8,462 nucleotides of DNA, from NCBI GenBank assembly GCA_051010195.1, contig JBPCVV010000013.1, positions 1-8,462 on the forward strand. The letters run 5' to 3'. This stretch comes from Anderseniella sp051010195. GTDB lineage: Bacteria > Pseudomonadota > Alphaproteobacteria > Rhizobiales > Aestuariivirgaceae. The stretch's first letter is position 1. Every line of letters begins with the position of its first letter. The position numbers and the translations under genes were made by a program. Positions 6,398 through 8,462 of the stretch are shown here, one piece after another. The notes under the pieces were generated by a model. The model did not search any database. It worked only from the letters and a program-made list of their open reading frames with translations, and was not told the DNA's origin.

Positions 6398-6421
6398 GCA
6401 TTGGGCTTGACAAATTTGCAT

Positions 6422-8002
6422 TCAAGCGGCGACGCTTTGCGTCGCCGGTATCGTAACGTTCCAGGGCAGCAGGGCTTCGATGTCTTCGGCTGTGATGGCC
6501 TTTGGCAGTTCGGTGAAGACATGCACCAGATAGTGATATGGCTCGAGGCCATTTGCCTTTGCCGTTTCGACGAGGCTATAGAGGCGGGCGGAGGCCTCGG
6601 CGCCGGCGGGTGTGTCGGAGAATAACCACGCCTTTCTTCCCATGACAAAAGGCCTGATGCAATTTTCGCAGAAGTTGTTATCCACCTCGATGCGCCCGTC
6701 GTCCAGGTAGCGGATGAGCCGCGCCCATTGCGCATGCATGTAGCCAAGCGCCTTGCCGGTGAGTGTTTGTGGCGGCACCTGCGGCAGGGCCTTGTCGAGC
6801 CATTGGCGCATTTCCTCCCAGACCGGCTTTGCTTTTTCTTCGCGCAAGGCTTTGCGTCCGTACGCATCAAGCTGACGGTCGCGGGCTTCGCGCTCAACGC
6901 GGTAAAGGCGCTGCATGAAGTCGAAGCCCTGCTTAGCCAGCCCGCCGCGGCCTTTCTTTTTCTGCGCCTTCAACGCCTCGTCGAACTTGCGCCGTGCATG
7001 CGCCAGACAGCCAACAGACACGATGTCATTGCGTTTGGAAACGCCGCCATAGCCTTCATAGCCATCAGTCTGCAAGATGCCTTGGAAGTCCTTAAGCAGT
7101 CGCCACGGCACGGCGCCGGCACGTGATGGATCATAATCGAACAGAATGACCGGCTTGTCCGGTGGGCCACCTCTGCGAACCCACATGTAGGACTTTGATT
7201 GTGCAGCGCGGCCTGGTTCCTTCAAGACCTGCACGCTCGTTTCGTCCATCTGCAGGTAGTCGTAGCCGAGCTGTGCGTCGCCCATCAGATTGATGAGTGG
7301 CATGATAAGATCGCCCATTCTGATCATCCAACCGGCCATCGTTGCGCGACAGAGCGCGGCACCGATGCGAGCGAAGATTTTCTCAAGCCGATAGAGCGGC
7401 AGGCCGTCGCAGAATTTGGCGATGATGATGTAGGCGAGCAAGGCCGGTGAAGCATTCGATTTCGGGATCGGCTGCGGCGGCATCGGCGCCACCATCACCG
7501 CAGAACCTTCGTCTTCGCCACATATGCACTCAGGGTGCCGGCCATATTTGTAGCGCACGTGCCTCAGCACCTGGACCTTCGGCGGAACGATATCGAGTTG
7601 TTCCGATGTTTCCTCACCGATGCGAGGTCGGCAGCGACCGCAGACACATGTCTTGTCGGTTTCGGCAATGTCGTGCTCGACGATCACGCGCGGCAGGCTT
7701 GCATCGAGGGGCTTGCGCCCGCGCTTCTTGCGCTTGTAGGCCGCGACGCTTGTTTCCGTTTTCGCCGCTGCCGGTTCATCGACAGAGGGATCGCTTAACG
7801 CCTCGGCTTCGTTGAACAGATGCAATTGGTCGGCATTGGCTTTTTCAGAACTGGCACCGAAGCGTTTGTGGAGCAGCAATTGCAGCTGCTCTTCCAACTC
7901 GGCGATACGCTGCTCGTTGGCAGCGACAAGCGCCTCTTTGGCAACCACCAAAGCCTTCAGCGTATCTATATCGTCTGGAAGGTTTTCCGATGCCCCGCTC
8001 AT
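6422..8002 (-). CDS. tnpC: IS66 transposase TnpC
   Basis: Full-length 526-residue DDE transposase of IS66, which catalyses cutting and strand transfer of the element. In order: an N-terminal leucine-rich coiled coil (about 13-45), a basic linker (KRKKRGRKPLD), a zinc-ribbon-like part with Cys119, Cys121, Cys124, Cys159 and Cys161, a helical DNA-binding part (about 180-240), then the catalytic core with Asp253 (QMDET), Asp313 (TDGYEGY), the family-typical CLAHARRKF (332-340) and Glu446 in DNNFCENCIRP. The C-terminal IS66_C segment (LFSDTPAGAEASARLYSLVE and the later LLPWN) is present. Start 8002 has no clear ribosome site, and 54 bases separate it from the tnpB stop. Everything expected of a working enzyme is present. 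Confidence 0.97.
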   Translation of the reverse strand: MSGASENLPDDIDTLKALVVAKEALVAANEQRIAELEEQLQLLLHKRFGASSEKANADQLHLFNEAEALSDPSVDEPAAAKTETSVAAYKRKKRGRKPLDASLPRVIVEHDIAETDKTCVCGRCRPRIGEETSEQLDIVPPKVQVLRHVRYKYGRHPECICGEDEGSAVMVAPMPPQPIPKSNASPALLAYIIIAKFCDGLPLYRLEKIFARIGAALCRATMAGWMIRMGDLIMPLINLMGDAQLGYDYLQMDETSVQVLKEPGRAAQSKSYMWVRRGGPPDKPVILFDYDPSRAGAVPWRLLKDFQGILQTDGYEGYGGVSKRNDIVSVGCLAHARRKFDEALKAQKKKGRGGLAKQGFDFMQRLYRVEREARDRQLDAYGRKALREEKAKPVWEEMRQWLDKALPQVPPQTLTGKALGYMHAQWARLIRYLDDGRIEVDNNFCENCIRPFVMGRKAWLFSDTPAGAEASARLYSLVETAKANGLEPYHYLVHVFTELPKAITAEDIEALLPWNVTIPATQSVAA

Positions 8003-8056
8003 GCAAACGACAATAACTGATTTGCATGGGTAAGCGCAGCCACAACGGTCGATCTT

Positions 8057-8416
8057 CTACAGCACCGTGCGGTAACAGAGCAAGCGGTGTGGCCTCATTG
8101 CAGCGAGATCATAGCCGTCAAGCAGCCAGTTCAGCTGCTGCCCGTCAAGCGTCATGACATCGCCGTCCAAATGCTCCGGCCATTTGAAGCGCTCTTTTTC
8201 CAGCCGCTTCTGCCACATGCAAAACCCGGCGCGCTCCCAATAGAGGATCTTGATCTTGTCGCGCGCCTTGTTGACGAAGACGAACAGCTGCCCGCAGAAC
8301 GGATCGCGCATGAGCTGCTCTTCGACCAGCACAGAAAGGCCGTTGATGCCCTTGCGGAAGTCGACCGGATCGCGGGTCAGCCACACGGCATCAAGATCGT
8401 TTGAGGGACGCATCAT
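8057..8416 (-). CDS. tnpB: IS66 accessory protein TnpB
   Basis: A 119-residue IS66 TnpB (Orf2 family), an accessory protein needed for transposition of many IS66 elements; its molecular role is unclear. It is unrelated to the TnpB nucleases of IS200/IS605. Family hallmarks are visible: VWLTRDPVDFRKGINGL, RDPFCGQLFVFVNKARDKIK, ILYWERAGFCMWQKRLEKERF and a C-terminal LNWLLDGYDL. I chose ATG 8416 over the longer frame starting at 8455, because ATG at 8416-8414 overlaps the presumed tnpA stop in ATGA, the arrangement expected for coupled translation, and because 119 residues is the usual length. Confidence 0.94.
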   Translation of the reverse strand: MMRPSNDLDAVWLTRDPVDFRKGINGLSVLVEEQLMRDPFCGQLFVFVNKARDKIKILYWERAGFCMWQKRLEKERFKWPEHLDGDVMTLDGQQLNWLLDGYDLAAMRPHRLLCYRTVL

Positions 8417-8460
8417 CGCTTGCCCGCCGCCAACGCTACACGCAGCAGATCGCACAACGC
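8413..8460 (-). CDS. tnpA: IS66 TnpA, last 15 codons only
   Basis: On the minus strand an open frame enters from the right edge and ends ALCDLLRVALAAGKR at TGA 8415-8413, overlapping the tnpB start in ATGA. Position, frame offset and basic helical ending fit the C-terminus of IS66 TnpA (Orf1), which always lies upstream of tnpB. Too little is visible for a motif match, so the call rests on gene order. Confidence 0.55.
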   Translation of the reverse strand, partial: ALCDLLRVALAAGKR

Positions 8461-8462
8461 GT

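Larger units (their letters stand above)
6373..8462 (-). mobile_element. IS66-family insertion sequence, cut by the right edge
   Basis: The element carries tnpA (last codons only), tnpB and tnpC in the usual IS66 order on the minus strand. Its tnpC-side end is at 6373, where the plus strand begins GTAAGCG, the typical tip of IS66 terminal repeats, 49 bases outside the tnpC stop. IS66 elements make 8-base target duplications, so the outer copy here would be CAAATACA (6365-6372). The other end, most of tnpA and the second target copy lie beyond 8462. All visible IS genes are intact, so the insertion could be recent and perhaps active. It interrupts no gene I can recognise. Confidence 0.88.

Noticed and set aside
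8031..8037. Second GTAAGCG, between tnpC and tnpB, as an alternative IS end
   Set aside because: It lies inside the element between its own genes and only the 7-base tip matches; most likely chance.
6422..8462. Other open frames on both strands across tnpC and tnpB
   Set aside because: They are shadows of the two transposition genes, which have unambiguous family motifs.

Overview
The window looks like an accessory region of an alphaproteobacterium, most likely of the Hyphomicrobiales (Bradyrhizobium/Mesorhizobium type). Three things point there: the substrate-binding protein is of the AapJ/BztA type, the first L,D-transpeptidase has the two-domain layout I know from Bradyrhizobium relatives, and the IS66 element is of the rhizobial kind. 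I judged base composition by eye as moderate for that group, which fits an island; I did not count it. No species can be named.

Layout. Positions 1-161 may hold the tail of an unrecognised gene that enters from the left. Positions 162-915 carry no gene I can support. Then come a two-domain, Tat-type L,D-transpeptidase with an intact catalytic motif (916-1944, +), a convergent exported OmpA-C-domain protein (2044-3093, -), and a divergent YcbB/LdtD-type protein (3381-4991, +). The last has the whole family architecture, but its active-site region is badly eroded although the reading frame is open. A periplasmic polar-amino-acid-binding protein follows 49 bases later (5041-6063, +), with no permease or ATPase gene in view. 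A possible 59-residue secreted protein (6134-6313, +) lies in the next gap. From 6373 to the right edge lies one end of an IS66-family insertion sequence on the minus strand: terminal repeat, complete tnpC, complete tnpB, and the last codons of tnpA.

How the genes fit together. All four large non-IS genes encode exported envelope proteins. Three belong to peptidoglycan families: an apparently active L,D-transpeptidase, an OmpA-like protein that keeps the Asp/Arg pair used to grip diaminopimelate, and a probable L,D-transpeptidase pseudoenzyme with a peptidoglycan-binding domain. The fourth binds amino acids. I infer a cell-wall remodelling or anchoring cassette whose catalytic and binding roles are split between proteins. 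This rests on domain content and proximity only. The OmpA-like and YcbB-like genes share a 287-base divergent control region with a near-perfect direct repeat at exactly 20-base spacing and an inverted repeat in the presumed leader of the OmpA-like gene.

The best candidate for something undescribed is the degenerate but open YcbB-like protein within this cassette. The IS66 part is ordinary.
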